This document shows positions 18,152-29,314 of a stretch of DNA of 64,000 nucleotides, piece by piece. The position numbers were made by a program, and so were the translations under genes. The stretch comes from Nitrospirota bacterium. GTDB lineage: Bacteria; Nitrospirota; Thermodesulfovibrionia; Thermodesulfovibrionales; Dissulfurispiraceae. The notes under the pieces are model-generated. The model had not been told where the DNA came from and did no database searches. It saw only the letters and a program-made list of their open reading frames with translations. The stretch is from the NCBI GenBank assembly GCA_021791055.1, contig JAJYXI010000028.1, forward strand, positions 1 to 64,000, in the 5' to 3' direction. The number at the start of each line of letters is the position of its first letter. Position 1 is the stretch's first letter.

Positions 18152-18304
18152 GCAGGTATGCATGCGGGAAAAAGATTTACAAGCACCACCGATGTAAGAC
18201 ATTTGTTCACCCATGAGACAATCGTTCTTTAGTGGATAAAGAACTGCATATTTATTAAAACCCAATCGTGCATTTGTAAAGCTTTTTACCGCATGCATAC
18301 CTGC
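18152..18304. repeat. 153-bp element with 32-bp terminal inverted repeats (MITE-like)
   Basis: Left arm 18152-18183 (GCAGGTATGCATGCGG...) and right arm 18273-18304 are inverted copies matching at 29 of 32 positions. The interior holds a second small hairpin (GTTCTTTA / TAAAGAAC) and no ORF. It occupies almost the whole ispA-dxs gap. No convincing target-site duplication is visible. Confidence 0.8.
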
Positions 18305-18312
18305 GCTGATCA

Positions 18313-19221
18313 CTAACTCTTCCTCTCAAGCATATACCTTGCGATAGACCTCAAGGGTTCTGCCTTTTCATCAAAGGTCTCCAGGGAATTGATTGCACCA
18401 TAAATCAATTCCCTTGCCTTTTCCCTGGATTTCTCTATGCCGTATAGTTTGGGATAAGTCATCTTCTTTTTCTTCTCATCAGAGCCTTTAGGTTTTCCGA
18501 TTACCTCTGTCTCTCCTTCTACATCAAGTATATCATCAATAACCTGAAATGCTAAGCCTATGTTCTCACCATATTTCGTAAGCTTGAATAATTCATCATC
18601 GCTGCAATTAGCCAGTATGCCGCCTGAACGGACAGAGACCGTTATCAATGCAGCAGTCTTATGGCTGTGAATAAAGGCAAGGGTTTTGGCATCGGGCTCT
18701 GCATTCTCAGACAAAAGATCCTGCGCCTGACCACCTACCATTCCATGTACCCCGGATGCCATGGCAATTTCACGGATAACCCTTAGTACGGCTGACGGCT
18801 GACGGCTGATGGTTGATGGCTTTTTTATATTATTTGAAAGCATATAAAATGCCTCTGTTAAAAGGGCATCTCCTGCAAGGATTGCCATACCCTCGCCGAA
18901 CACCTTATGGTTAGTGGGTTTGCCGCGCCTTAAATCATCATTATCCATAGCAGGAAGGTCGTCATGGACTAATGAGTATGTGTGTATGAACTCAAGCGAA
19001 GCGGCATAGGGGATTATGTCTTCAGCCTTAACTTTGTTGTCTTTGGCGCATGCCTCATACGATGCAAGACATAAAATGGGCCTTATCCTCTTTCCGCCTG
19101 CTGAAAGAGAATATATCATAGACTCCTGAAGAGTCTTAGGCGTAAGAGGTGCAGAAAAATATGATTCGAGGAATGAATCTATGAGTCCTTTTTTTTCTCT
19201 GAGGTAAGCCTTAATGTCCAT
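18313..19221 (-). CDS. ispA: Geranylgeranyl/farnesyl diphosphate synthase (IspA type)
   Basis: Trans-prenyltransferase making C15/C20 allylic diphosphates. First aspartate-rich motif DDLPAMDNDDLRRG, second VIDDILDVEG, plus GGKRIRPILCL. Length 302. An ACGGCTG repeat gives the odd segment STISRQPSAVLR between conserved helices. The gene abuts guaA and precedes dxs, with which it shares a pathway. Chain-length specificity cannot be settled by eye. Confidence 0.92.
   Translation of the reverse strand: MDIKAYLREKKGLIDSFLESYFSAPLTPKTLQESMIYSLSAGGKRIRPILCLASYEACAKDNKVKAEDIIPYAASLEFIHTYSLVHDDLPAMDNDDLRRGKPTNHKVFGEGMAILAGDALLTEAFYMLSNNIKKPSTISRQPSAVLRVIREIAMASGVHGMVGGQAQDLLSENAEPDAKTLAFIHSHKTAALITVSVRSGGILANCSDDELFKLTKYGENIGLAFQVIDDILDVEGETEVIGKPKGSDEKKKKMTYPKLYGIEKSREKARELIYGAINSLETFDEKAEPLRSIARYMLERKS
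18789..18820. repeat. CGGCTGA tandem repeat inside ispA
   Basis: About four degenerate copies of ACGGCTG/ATGGTTG in frame in the prenyltransferase gene. Confidence 0.75.
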
Positions 19222-22247
<3,026 letters not shown>

Positions 22248-22285
22248 TTATAACATGTTTCGAGCCCTTTTCAAAAGGGTTGTGG

Positions 22286-22951
22286 TTAAGAAATGAGATC
22301 CATATTTACCTTAAACTTCATCCTCTGTTTCACACCGTCAACATAAGACTTTATGGCAGCATTGCCCTTATCCGCTAAAATAGCCTGCTTAGCTTCATTA
22401 ATCTTTTTCTCGTCTCCTGATACTCCTCTTAAATCCAATGGATTCACATCAACAGCAGATGCGATAAGTCTTCTCATTTTTAGAAGCGTTAACTGTTGGC
22501 GCATTGAATTCTCAAACATCTCTGGTGTTAGTCTGTTGAGATCAAGTGTCCTGAAATATACATCCTTTCTGAAAATGCCGTCCCTCATGAATCGCGGATC
22601 ATTTACAATTGCATCCTGAAGCTCTTTATCTGTTACTTTTATCCCTAATTCCGCAGCAGAAATCAGAAGAACCCTTTCTTCAATAAGGCTGTTAAGAACT
22701 GTCTCTTTAAGCTTCAGACTTTTTTCCATTTCTGCATCAAACTTTTCTTTATAGATATCCCTGAACTGCTGCCTCACATTTTCGTACGCCCTCCAGTACT
22801 CTTCGACAGTAACCCTCTCCTTTCCTATCTCGGCGACGCTTACCGCAGTAGGCTTATCGAGCGTGCCAACCCCCCAGAATATGAAAGACAGGATTACAAT
22901 AAAAAACAGGAAATAAAAGAACTTTGCATGTTTTCTCATAGTCTTCAGCAT
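22286..22951 (-). CDS. SurA N-terminal domain membrane protein without PPIase domain
   Basis: A single N-terminal membrane anchor (FFYFLFFIVILSFIFWGVG) leads into a PpiD/SurA-N type chaperone domain (EEYWRAYENVRQQFRD, LNSLIEERVLLISAAELGI, DPRFMRDGIFRKDVY). The C-terminal NAAIKSYVDGVKQRMKFKVN resembles the end of PpiD. PpiD proteins are about 600 residues with a parvulin domain; this one has 221 and none. I read it as a compact periplasmic holdase; the function is inferred. Confidence 0.8.
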   Translation of the reverse strand: MLKTMRKHAKFFYFLFFIVILSFIFWGVGTLDKPTAVSVAEIGKERVTVEEYWRAYENVRQQFRDIYKEKFDAEMEKSLKLKETVLNSLIEERVLLISAAELGIKVTDKELQDAIVNDPRFMRDGIFRKDVYFRTLDLNRLTPEMFENSMRQQLTLLKMRRLIASAVDVNPLDLRGVSGDEKKINEAKQAILADKGNAAIKSYVDGVKQRMKFKVNMDLIS

Positions 22952-23016
22952 CGATTAATACCTCCCAAGGGATTTATAGGGTCTGCATGTCGTAATTTCT
23001 TTGCCAATCGAGAACA

Positions 23017-23256
23017 TTATCCATTGTCTTCAGGATTTTCAACTTTTATATCCACGCTCTTCTCAGGAACAATCGTAGATATTGCATGTTTGTAAATGAG
23101 CTGCTCGTTTGCCTCTTTGAGCAGGACAACAAAGCTGTCAAACCCTTTAACTATGCCCTTTAATCTGACACCGTTTGTAAGATAGACCACCACCGGAATC
23201 TTTTCCTTTCTCAACTGATTTAAAAAGCTGTCCTGAAGATTCTGCTTACTCCCCAT
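23017..23256 (-). CDS. hfq: RNA chaperone Hfq
   Basis: Sm-like hexameric RNA chaperone. Sm1 motif [25 protein letters not shown] and Sm2 [10 protein letters not shown] (family form YKHAISTVVP) are plain. 79 residues, with a short acidic tail. Good Shine-Dalgarno (AGGAGGA). Indicates sRNA-based regulation in this organism. Confidence 0.97.
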   Translation of the reverse strand: MGSKQNLQDSFLNQLRKEKIPVVVYLTNGVRLKGIVKGFDSFVVLLKEANEQLIYKHAISTIVPEKSVDIKVENPEDNG

Positions 23257-23381
23257 AAATTGTCCTCCTGAATACAGTAATTGTTATTGTTATTTTTATT
23301 ACCATAAAGGATTTTTCTTAATAATTCAAGCACTATGTTATACTATGAAAGCAGTCAGCAGATAGTGAGAGGAGATTTGAA

Positions 23382-23585
23382 ATGCCGATATACGAATATA
23401 GATGCAGCAAATGCGGACATGAATTTGAAAGGCTCGTTTTCGGAGACCAAAATGTAAAATGTCCGAAATGCGATTCAAAAAATGTAAAAAAGAAATTTTC
23501 GGTATTCGGGATGAGCGGGGTCGAAAATCCTACATCTTCGGGATGTTCTTCCTGCAGTTCCGGCTCCTGCAGTTCGTGTAAATAA
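23382..23585 (+). CDS. FmdB-type zinc ribbon protein
   Basis: 67 residues starting [19 protein letters not shown], then CPKCDS, the typical FmdB regulatory zinc ribbon, ending in a Ser/Cys-rich tail ([14 protein letters not shown]) that could bind more metal. Function unproven in the family. The gene is 11 nt upstream of aat on the same strand and is probably co-transcribed. Confidence 0.9.
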   Translation: MPIYEYRCSKCGHEFERLVFGDQNVKCPKCDSKNVKKKFSVFGMSGVENPTSSGCSSCSSGSCSSCK

Positions 23586-23596
23586 GAAATACCTTT

Positions 23597-24274
23597 ATGC
23601 CTGTCTTTCGATTGTCAGAAGACCTCATCTTCCCTCCGCCTGAATTCTCAGAACATGATGGACTTTTGGCTGTGGGAGGAGACCTGAGCGAAGAGCGCCT
23701 TTTGCTCGCATACTCTATGGGTATATTCCCCTGGTATTCAGAAGGCTCTCCAATCCTATGGTGGTCTCCGGACCCACGCCTTGTATTGATACCAAAGGAG
23801 CTTAAAATATCGAGGAGTTTAAGACAGATTATCAATAAAAATACATATCGAATAACAATCGACAGCTCCTTTGATGAGATTATCAGAAACTGCTCGGATG
23901 TGCATAAGAAAAAACATGGAGGCACATGGATTACAGATGAGATGGCAGATGCATATATCAGACTTCATAAGTCAGGATTCGCCCATTCGGTCGAAAGCTG
24001 GCATGAAGGCGACTTGGTTGGCGGTCTGTATGGAGTATCGCTTGGCGGGGCATTTTTCGGGGAATCCATGTTCAGCAAAGAACCCAATGCCTCAAAGGTT
24101 GCATTTGTAAGGCTCGTACAGCAGTTGATGGAATGGGGTTTTAAATTAATCGATTGTCAGGTGACAACAGAGCATCTTATGAGTTTCGGTGCAAAGGAAA
24201 TCCCCCGCTCTGAATTCATGAAAATGTTAAAACAGTCGCTGAAAATGCCAACGAAAAAAGGAAAGTGGATTTAA
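23597..24274 (+). CDS. aat: Leucyl/phenylalanyl-tRNA-protein transferase
   Basis: Adds Leu/Phe to proteins with N-terminal Lys/Arg for the N-end rule (ClpS/ClpAP). Motifs [44 protein letters not shown], and [31 protein letters not shown] are family-defining. 225 residues. Confidence 0.96.
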   Translation: MPVFRLSEDLIFPPPEFSEHDGLLAVGGDLSEERLLLAYSMGIFPWYSEGSPILWWSPDPRLVLIPKELKISRSLRQIINKNTYRITIDSSFDEIIRNCSDVHKKKHGGTWITDEMADAYIRLHKSGFAHSVESWHEGDLVGGLYGVSLGGAFFGESMFSKEPNASKVAFVRLVQQLMEWGFKLIDCQVTTEHLMSFGAKEIPRSEFMKMLKQSLKMPTKKGKWI

Positions 24275-24283
24275 ACTCAAATC

Positions 24284-24706
24284 TTATTCAGGATACTTGA
24301 ATGGATTTGCCCTCAATATATTATCCACCTTAAGCGGTCTGCCCTTCAAAACAAACACCGCCATTCCTCTTTCTTCGGTTTTTCTACCGCCTTTCTGCCA
24401 TGTGCCTTTCCATGAAATATTGAGATGAACAACACTATCCTCTATTTCAACCCATACCGGACTAAAGGTCAGGTCGACAGAATCAAAGCTCCTCAGAGCA
24501 CTGCTGATTGTCCTGAAGCCCTCCCTTGTTGCATTTTTTTCGATAACAGCCATGTCCCTCTTTGCATATGCTTCCCTTATCTTTTCAGCAAGGGAAAATG
24601 CCTCTGTAGCTATCTTTGAATCCTCGGATACTTTTTTAACTTCTCCTTTACCGCATGAAGCCACGAAAACAAATATTATAAAGGCTACGATCAAAAATCT
24701 CTTCAT
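24284..24706 (-). CDS. Putative lipoprotein
   Basis: 140 residues with a lipoprotein signal (FLIVAFIIFVFVASCGKGE; lipobox VASC). The mature part is about 120 residues, alpha+beta, resembling NTF2-like or nuclear-transport-like small secreted domains (FRTISSALRSFDSVDLTF), but I do not recognise a named family. It is convergent with aat and divergent from smpB. Confidence 0.7.
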   Translation of the reverse strand: MKRFLIVAFIIFVFVASCGKGEVKKVSEDSKIATEAFSLAEKIREAYAKRDMAVIEKNATREGFRTISSALRSFDSVDLTFSPVWVEIEDSVVHLNISWKGTWQKGGRKTEERGMAVFVLKGRPLKVDNILRANPFKYPE

Positions 24707-24793
24707 AAAACCTCCTCTCCCGTTTTAACTGAACTGAATTATATACGATTTGCGTTCTTTTATTAAAGCCTATAATACTGCTATCATAATAGT

Positions 24794-25237
24794 ATGAAAA
24801 TAGTATGCCAGAATAGAAAAGCGTATCATGACTACAGCATTGAAGAGACCGTCGAGGCCGGAATCCAGCTTTTGGGCACTGAGGTCAAATCTCTAAGGGA
24901 CGGCAAGGCCAACCTTAAAGACAGCTATGTGCTGATTAAAGACTCAGAGGTCATTCTGCTCAACTGCCACATAAGCCCTTATTCTCACGGAAATATCATG
25001 AACCACGACCCGCTTAGGACAAGAAAGCTTTTACTCCACAGAAAAGAGATAGAGAGATTAAGGGGCAAGATGCAGCAGAAAGGTTACACATTAATCCCGC
25101 TTAAGATATATTTCAAGGGCCCTTATGCAAAGGTGGAGATAGGCCTTGCAAAAGGCAAGAGACAATACGAAAAACGGGAGACGGTAAAAGAGAGGGAGGC
25201 AAAAAGGGCAATAGAGAAGGCGATGAAAAACAGGTAA
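24794..25237 (+). CDS. smpB: SsrA-binding protein SmpB
   Basis: The tmRNA partner for ribosome rescue. Core motifs [38 protein letters not shown] and the basic tail [23 protein letters not shown]. 147 residues. It lies directly upstream of the tmRNA gene, a natural functional pair. Confidence 0.97.
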   Translation: MKIVCQNRKAYHDYSIEETVEAGIQLLGTEVKSLRDGKANLKDSYVLIKDSEVILLNCHISPYSHGNIMNHDPLRTRKLLLHRKEIERLRGKMQQKGYTLIPLKIYFKGPYAKVEIGLAKGKRQYEKRETVKEREAKRAIEKAMKNR

Positions 25238-25265
25238 TTATGCTATAATAAGTATAGCTTCAGCC

Positions 25266-25612
25266 GGGGGCGATAGGGCTCGACGGGGGTTATGAGGCTC
25301 AAGTGGCATGCGGTGGCTCCATCACCACCTAAAAAGATGGAAAAAAACACAAACGCCAACAACGAACTGGCACTCGCTGCTTAACCAATAGCAGCACGCT
25401 CCTTTAAAGTTGCCTGTGCTTTAGAGAAAGCGTCGATCAGCAGGCTGCCGTCAGATGATACCCTTAATTCTGGTGGGAGATTCAAGGGATAGGATATTGG
25501 AAGGCCTGCCTGTTGGCAAGACAATATCCGAGAATGAAATAAGCAGGATAAGCATGTAGAAGCTTGAGAGTAGTACTTTCGGACGCGGGTTCGATTCCCG
25601 CCGCCTCCACCA
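25266..25612 (+). ncRNA. ssrA: tmRNA (ssrA)
   Basis: The tRNA-like ends pair perfectly: GGGGGCG (25266) with CGCCTCC before ACCA (25602-25612). The T arm GACGCGGGTTCGATTCCCGC and the 5' D-like segment AGGGCTCGACGGG are canonical. The tag frame ends NTNANNELALAA then TAA, which fits the ALAA proteolysis signal. A pseudoknot-rich segment follows. CCA is encoded. Confidence 0.96.
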
Positions 25613-25691
25613 AAGAGGGTATTTTCATAAACTAAAGCCCTTCATTTTTTACCCGATAACTAAAGCAAGAAAGGATTCGAAGGAGTTTGCC

Positions 25692-25817
25692 ATGGAACGG
25701 CAGAAAATCAGAGAGCTTGTATCCATCCTTATGGAAAGTTCCTTATACTTTGATTACCCCTTAAAGCAGCGGATGGAAATTATCCGTGGGCTGCTATCGA
25801 AAGTTAACTGGTGTTAA
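25692..25817 (+). CDS. Small ORF (41 aa) between tmRNA and the B12 riboswitch
   Basis: Too short for the track. ATG at 25692 has a strong AGGAG 7 nt upstream. The peptide MERQKIRELVSILMES... SLYFDYPLKQRMEIIRGLL is amphipathic helical with a real-protein composition. No family recognised; conservation would decide whether it is genuine. Confidence 0.45.
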   Translation: MERQKIRELVSILMESSLYFDYPLKQRMEIIRGLLSKVNWC

Positions 25818-25907
25818 TGCCCCTTGTTTAAGTAGACCCGTGAATTTTGCCTCAATCAGGACATGTCATGCGATGTTTATTGCGGATTATGTTAAGGCAT
25901 TATTACC

Positions 25908-25938
25908 TTGACTTTTACATCCAGTGTTTAGATAAAAT
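25908..25938 (+). promoter_or_regulatory. Candidate promoter of the cobalamin operon
   Basis: TTGACT (25908-25913) and TAAAAT (25933-25938) with a 19-bp spacer, immediately before the riboswitch aptamer. The spacer is longer than optimal. Confidence 0.45.
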
Positions 25939-25947
25939 ATATTGTTT

Positions 25948-26151
25948 AGGTGCCGAAAGGCTTAATAGGGAATCCCGTGAGGAAAATATTGACCAATTCG
26001 GGAGCGGTCCCGCCGCTGTAACCGGGGACAAAAGCCGATATGCCACTGGAGTTTAGCTCCGGGAAGGCTGGCGAGTAGGAAGAGCCCCCAAAAAAGTCTT
26101 TGATTTTTTGGGGGTGTCGTTGATGAACCGGGAGCCAGAAGACCTGCCTGA
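25948..26151 (+). ncRNA. Cobalamin riboswitch aptamer
   Basis: Contains the conserved blocks GGGAATCCCGTGAGGAAAA, GGTCCCGCCGCTGTAACCG and the B12 box GAGCCAGAAGACCTGCCT, in the correct order and spacing. A peripheral stem is extended by a perfect hairpin (CCCCCAAAAAA / TTTTTTGGGGG, 26085-26114). It lies upstream of the cobU-to-thiC-like operon, so adenosylcobalamin should repress the whole 20-kb unit. Confidence 0.95.
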
Positions 26152-26250
26152 AAAAGACTTGGATTTAGAATATTCCCGCGGAGGAAGCGCTGCCTCCCAA
26201 AAGATTTGTCTTTTAGGGCAGTGGTGAGGATGAAGTAAAACAGGGTGCAG

Positions 26251-26286
26251 TCCTCATGGCATTTTGCCATGAGGATTTTTTATTTT
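26251..26286 (+). terminator. Riboswitch-controlled intrinsic terminator
   Basis: Stem TCCTCATGGCA / TGCCATGAGGA with a TTTT loop and then TTTTTTATTTT, ending 12 nt before cobU. The upstream GTGAGGA (26224-26230) can pair with TCCTCAT of the stem, offering an antiterminator; that switch is inference. Confidence 0.88.
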
Positions 26287-26298
26287 AGGGGTGCTTAG

Positions 26299-26847
26299 TT
26301 GATAACATTAGTCTTAGGCGGAGCGAGAAGCGGTAAAAGCAGATTTGCTTTAGAGCTTGCAAATAATTTCATCTTTTCTAAAGAGGGGGTTCGTGGGGGA
26401 GACAGAGTCTCCCCCACTCTCAAGAAGGCGTATGTAGCTACTGCTCAGGCACTGGATGAGGAGATGAAAGAACGCATCGAAAAACATAAAAAAGAACGTT
26501 CAGGCGAGTGGGCAACCTTCGAAGAGCCGATGAACATCTCGACACTGATATCGGACATCAATAGAAGCTATGATGTAATTCTTGTTGACTGCCTGACACT
26601 ATGGCTTTCGAATCTGTTGCTTAATAACAAGAATGTTGAAGCAGAAATAGAGTCTTTTATTTCTTCCTTATCCACTATTCACTGTTCACTATTCACTGTC
26701 TCTAACGAGGTCGGACTTGGAATCGTCCCTGATAATGCCTTGTCAAGAAGGTTCAGAGACTTATCAGGCTATTTAAATCAGAAAATTGCATCAGTAGCAG
26801 ACGAGGTATATCTTGTGACTGCAGGAATCCCGATGAAAATACGATAG
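26299..26847 (+). CDS. cobU: Adenosylcobinamide kinase / phosphate guanylyltransferase
   Basis: Phosphorylates and guanylylates adenosylcobinamide for the nucleotide loop. P-loop [17 protein letters not shown] at the N-terminus, then [18 protein letters not shown] and [24 protein letters not shown] start with AGGGG upstream. An ACTATTCACTGTTC repeat inserts STIHCSLFT just before the VSNEVG motif, and a G-rich stretch encodes an extra loop ([11 protein letters not shown]). First gene after the riboswitch. Confidence 0.95.
   Translation: MITLVLGGARSGKSRFALELANNFIFSKEGVRGGDRVSPTLKKAYVATAQALDEEMKERIEKHKKERSGEWATFEEPMNISTLISDINRSYDVILVDCLTLWLSNLLLNNKNVEAEIESFISSLSTIHCSLFTVSNEVGLGIVPDNALSRRFRDLSGYLNQKIASVADEVYLVTAGIPMKIR
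26670..26700. repeat. ATTCACTGTTCACT tandem repeat inside cobU
   Basis: Four degenerate units (CCACTATTCACTGTTCACTA...) in frame. Confidence 0.78.
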
Positions 26848-26857
26848 GAGAGCCAAA

Positions 26858-27919
26858 ATGGATTTGTTAAACAAGGCATTAAAAAATATCAAAACAGTAA
26901 ATGAAGAGTGGTATGTCTTGGCCCAGAAACATCTTGACAATCTCACAAAGCCGCTCGAAAGTCTCGGAAGGCTCGAGGAGTTTGCAAAAAGGCTCGTTGC
27001 CATTGCCGAAAATAAAAGCCCGATACTGGATAAAAAGGTTATCTTTACATTTGCAGGGGATCACGGCGTTACAGAAGAAGGCGTATCAGCCTATCCCAAA
27101 GAGGTTACACAGCAGATGGTCTTTAATTTTATAAGAGGCGGTGCAGGCATAAATGTCCTTGCAAGGCATGCAGGCGCAGAGGTCATTGTCGTGGATATTG
27201 GCGTTGATCATGATTTTGATGAGATTGAAGGCCTTGTGAAAATGAAGGTGATAAGAGGAACTGAAAACTTTACAAAGGCTCCTGCAATGACAAGAGACGA
27301 AGCTATAAGATGCCTTGAAGTTGGGATTGAGCTTGCAAACGGATATGCAAAAAAGGGCTGTAAGATATTCGGCACAGGAGAGATGGGAATAGGGAATACA
27401 ACACCATCAAGCGCAATTGCATCGGTGCTGACAGGCAAGGCTGTTTCGGAGGTCACAGGCAAAGGCACAGGCATAACAGACGAGTCATTGAAAAGAAAGG
27501 TCATAGTGATAGAGGAAGGTATAAAATTGAACAAGCCGAATCCTGATGATGCCATTGATGTGCTTTCAAAGGTCGGCGGCGCAGAGATCGGAGGCATTGC
27601 AGGGTTGGTTTTGGGTGCAGCAGCAAACAGGATTCCGGTTGTCATTGACGGATTCATATCCACAGCAGGCGCCCTTATCGCTTATTGCATCAAACCAGCG
27701 GTTAAAGATTATATGTTCGCCGCACACAACTCTGTTGAGATAGGCCATAAGGCAATGCTCGATAGAATGGGATTAGAGCCGATTCTCGACCTTGATTTAA
27801 GGCTTGGAGAGGGCACAGGCGCTGCACTGGCAATGCTCGTGATAGAGGCAGGACTGAAGATATATAAAGAAATGGCAACCTTTGGCGAGGCCGGGGTATC
27901 AAGTGAGATTATGAATTAA
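26858..27919 (+). CDS. cobT: Nicotinate-nucleotide-dimethylbenzimidazole phosphoribosyltransferase
   Basis: Activates the lower-ligand base to its alpha-ribotide. Conserved [51 protein letters not shown], and [10 protein letters not shown]. Catalytic Glu near the C-terminus is in RLGEGTGA. 353 residues, normal. Which base it receives depends on whether the ThiC paralog at the end of this operon makes 5-hydroxybenzimidazole. Confidence 0.97.
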   Translation: MDLLNKALKNIKTVNEEWYVLAQKHLDNLTKPLESLGRLEEFAKRLVAIAENKSPILDKKVIFTFAGDHGVTEEGVSAYPKEVTQQMVFNFIRGGAGINVLARHAGAEVIVVDIGVDHDFDEIEGLVKMKVIRGTENFTKAPAMTRDEAIRCLEVGIELANGYAKKGCKIFGTGEMGIGNTTPSSAIASVLTGKAVSEVTGKGTGITDESLKRKVIVIEEGIKLNKPNPDDAIDVLSKVGGAEIGGIAGLVLGAAANRIPVVIDGFISTAGALIAYCIKPAVKDYMFAAHNSVEIGHKAMLDRMGLEPILDLDLRLGEGTGAALAMLVIEAGLKIYKEMATFGEAGVSSEIMN

Positions 27920-27920
27920 A

Positions 27921-28733
27921 ATGAGACAGTTGCTTCTTGCATTCCAGTTCCTCACCATCATGCCTATAAGGGTTAAAGGCGATATCTCTGAGAAAGAGAT
28001 AGCACAATCAGCCGCATTCTTTCCTCTTGCAGGTGCGTTTCAGGGGTTAATAGCCATTTTATCAGCATTTCTGCTTCTTCAGATATTTCCTCCTGAAATT
28101 ACTTCAGGGCTGATTATTCTGATACTGATAATCAGTAATGGAGGCTTTCACCTCGATGGCCTTGCAGACACCTTTGATGCGATAGCTGTAAAATCAACAG
28201 GAGACAGAGAAACAGACATGGAGAGAAGGCTCTCTGTCATGAAAGACAGCACAGCAGGGGCGATCGGAGTAACGGCTCTGGTTGTCACAATCCTGATGAA
28301 ATATCTGCTTATCAGCAGCATGCTTCACAACTATTCGCTCTTTACCGTTTACTGCCTGCTGTTTCTGATGCCTGTATTCTCAAAGTGGACAATGATTATT
28401 GCCATGTACCACGGCACATCCGCAAGGCAGGATGGCCTCGGCAAGATATTCCTTAATAATGTAAGAATAAATACAGTCATATTTTCATCATTATTAATAA
28501 CTGTCTTGTATATATCAGTCGCCGAGCTGCATCTGCTAAAGGTTTATGGTGCTAACAGCACGGCAGTATTTGTCGTCCTCTCTGTCCTTTTATATATATT
28601 CAGCCTTGCATCCGCAAGGTTCTGTATAAAAAAATTCGGTGGACTCACCGGAGACAATCTTGGCGCAATAAGCGAAATTTCAGAGATATTGTTTTTGATG
28701 GTGGCAACGGTATGGTTACAACACTATATTTAA
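27921..28733 (+). CDS. cobS: Adenosylcobinamide-GDP ribazoletransferase (cobalamin synthase)
   Basis: Polytopic membrane enzyme joining AdoCbi-GDP and alpha-ribazole. N-terminal AFQFLTIMPIRV, GGFHLDGLADTFDAI and the conserved DSTAGAIGV-type segment. About seven membrane spans over 270 residues. The 3' end overlaps cobC by 22 nt. Confidence 0.95.
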   Translation: MRQLLLAFQFLTIMPIRVKGDISEKEIAQSAAFFPLAGAFQGLIAILSAFLLLQIFPPEITSGLIILILIISNGGFHLDGLADTFDAIAVKSTGDRETDMERRLSVMKDSTAGAIGVTALVVTILMKYLLISSMLHNYSLFTVYCLLFLMPVFSKWTMIIAMYHGTSARQDGLGKIFLNNVRINTVIFSSLLITVLYISVAELHLLKVYGANSTAVFVVLSVLLYIFSLASARFCIKKFGGLTGDNLGAISEISEILFLMVATVWLQHYI

Positions 28734-29314
28734 TAAGGCACGGCGAGACCGAAGGCAGTGAAGTAAAACGATATAAAGGGAGCATTGATGTGCCTCTGTC
28801 TGAAAAGGGCATCAGGCAGATTAAAAGGGCGTCGGATTTTATAAAAGATAAGCTAACTGCCGTTTATTGTTCGCCTTTGAGCAGAGCTTTAAAAAGCGCA
28901 GAAATAATCTCAGAGCCTCACGGCTTAAAGCCCGTTGTAATACATGGCATCCGGGAGAGGAGTTTCGGCATCTGGGAAGGGATGAGCTTTGACGAAATCA
29001 AAGAGAAATATCCGGAGGAATTCGAGGCATGGGCAGGCAATCCACTTAAATACAGTCCCGTGGAAGGAGAAAGCACCATTGAGGTAAGGGATAGGGTGAT
29101 CAGGGCGTTAGATATGATATTAAACAATCACAATGACGAACATATAGCAATAATTGCGCATGGAGGGGTAAATAGGATTATCCTCTGCCATATCATGGGG
29201 ATACCGCTCGAAAATATCTTCAGGATAGAACAGGACTTCGCCGCTGTGAACATCATCGAGTTCTGGGAGAAATATCAGGTGGTTAAACTTTTAAACGGGG
29301 TTTCCATTGGCTAA
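28712..29314 (+). CDS. cobC: Alpha-ribazole phosphatase (histidine phosphatase)
   Basis: Histidine phosphatase superfamily: catalytic LYLIRHGETEG at the N-terminus, then SPLSRALKSAEII and IIAHGGVNRIIL. In this operon it most likely dephosphorylates alpha-ribazole phosphate or adenosylcobalamin phosphate. 200 residues. It overlaps cobS upstream and cobQ downstream. Confidence 0.9.
   Translation: MVTTLYLIRHGETEGSEVKRYKGSIDVPLSEKGIRQIKRASDFIKDKLTAVYCSPLSRALKSAEIISEPHGLKPVVIHGIRERSFGIWEGMSFDEIKEKYPEEFEAWAGNPLKYSPVEGESTIEVRDRVIRALDMILNNHNDEHIAIIAHGGVNRIILCHIMGIPLENIFRIEQDFAAVNIIEFWEKYQVVKLLNGVSIG

Noticed and set aside
18121-18210. Extended N-terminus of Dxs in the track
   Set aside because: The extra 30 residues are encoded by the inverted-repeat element; family alignment starts at ATG 18120.
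22255-22285. CCCTTTTCAAAAGGG hairpin between the SurA-N gene and guaB as terminator
   Set aside because: Perfect but A/T-rich and not followed by a T-tract on the minus strand.
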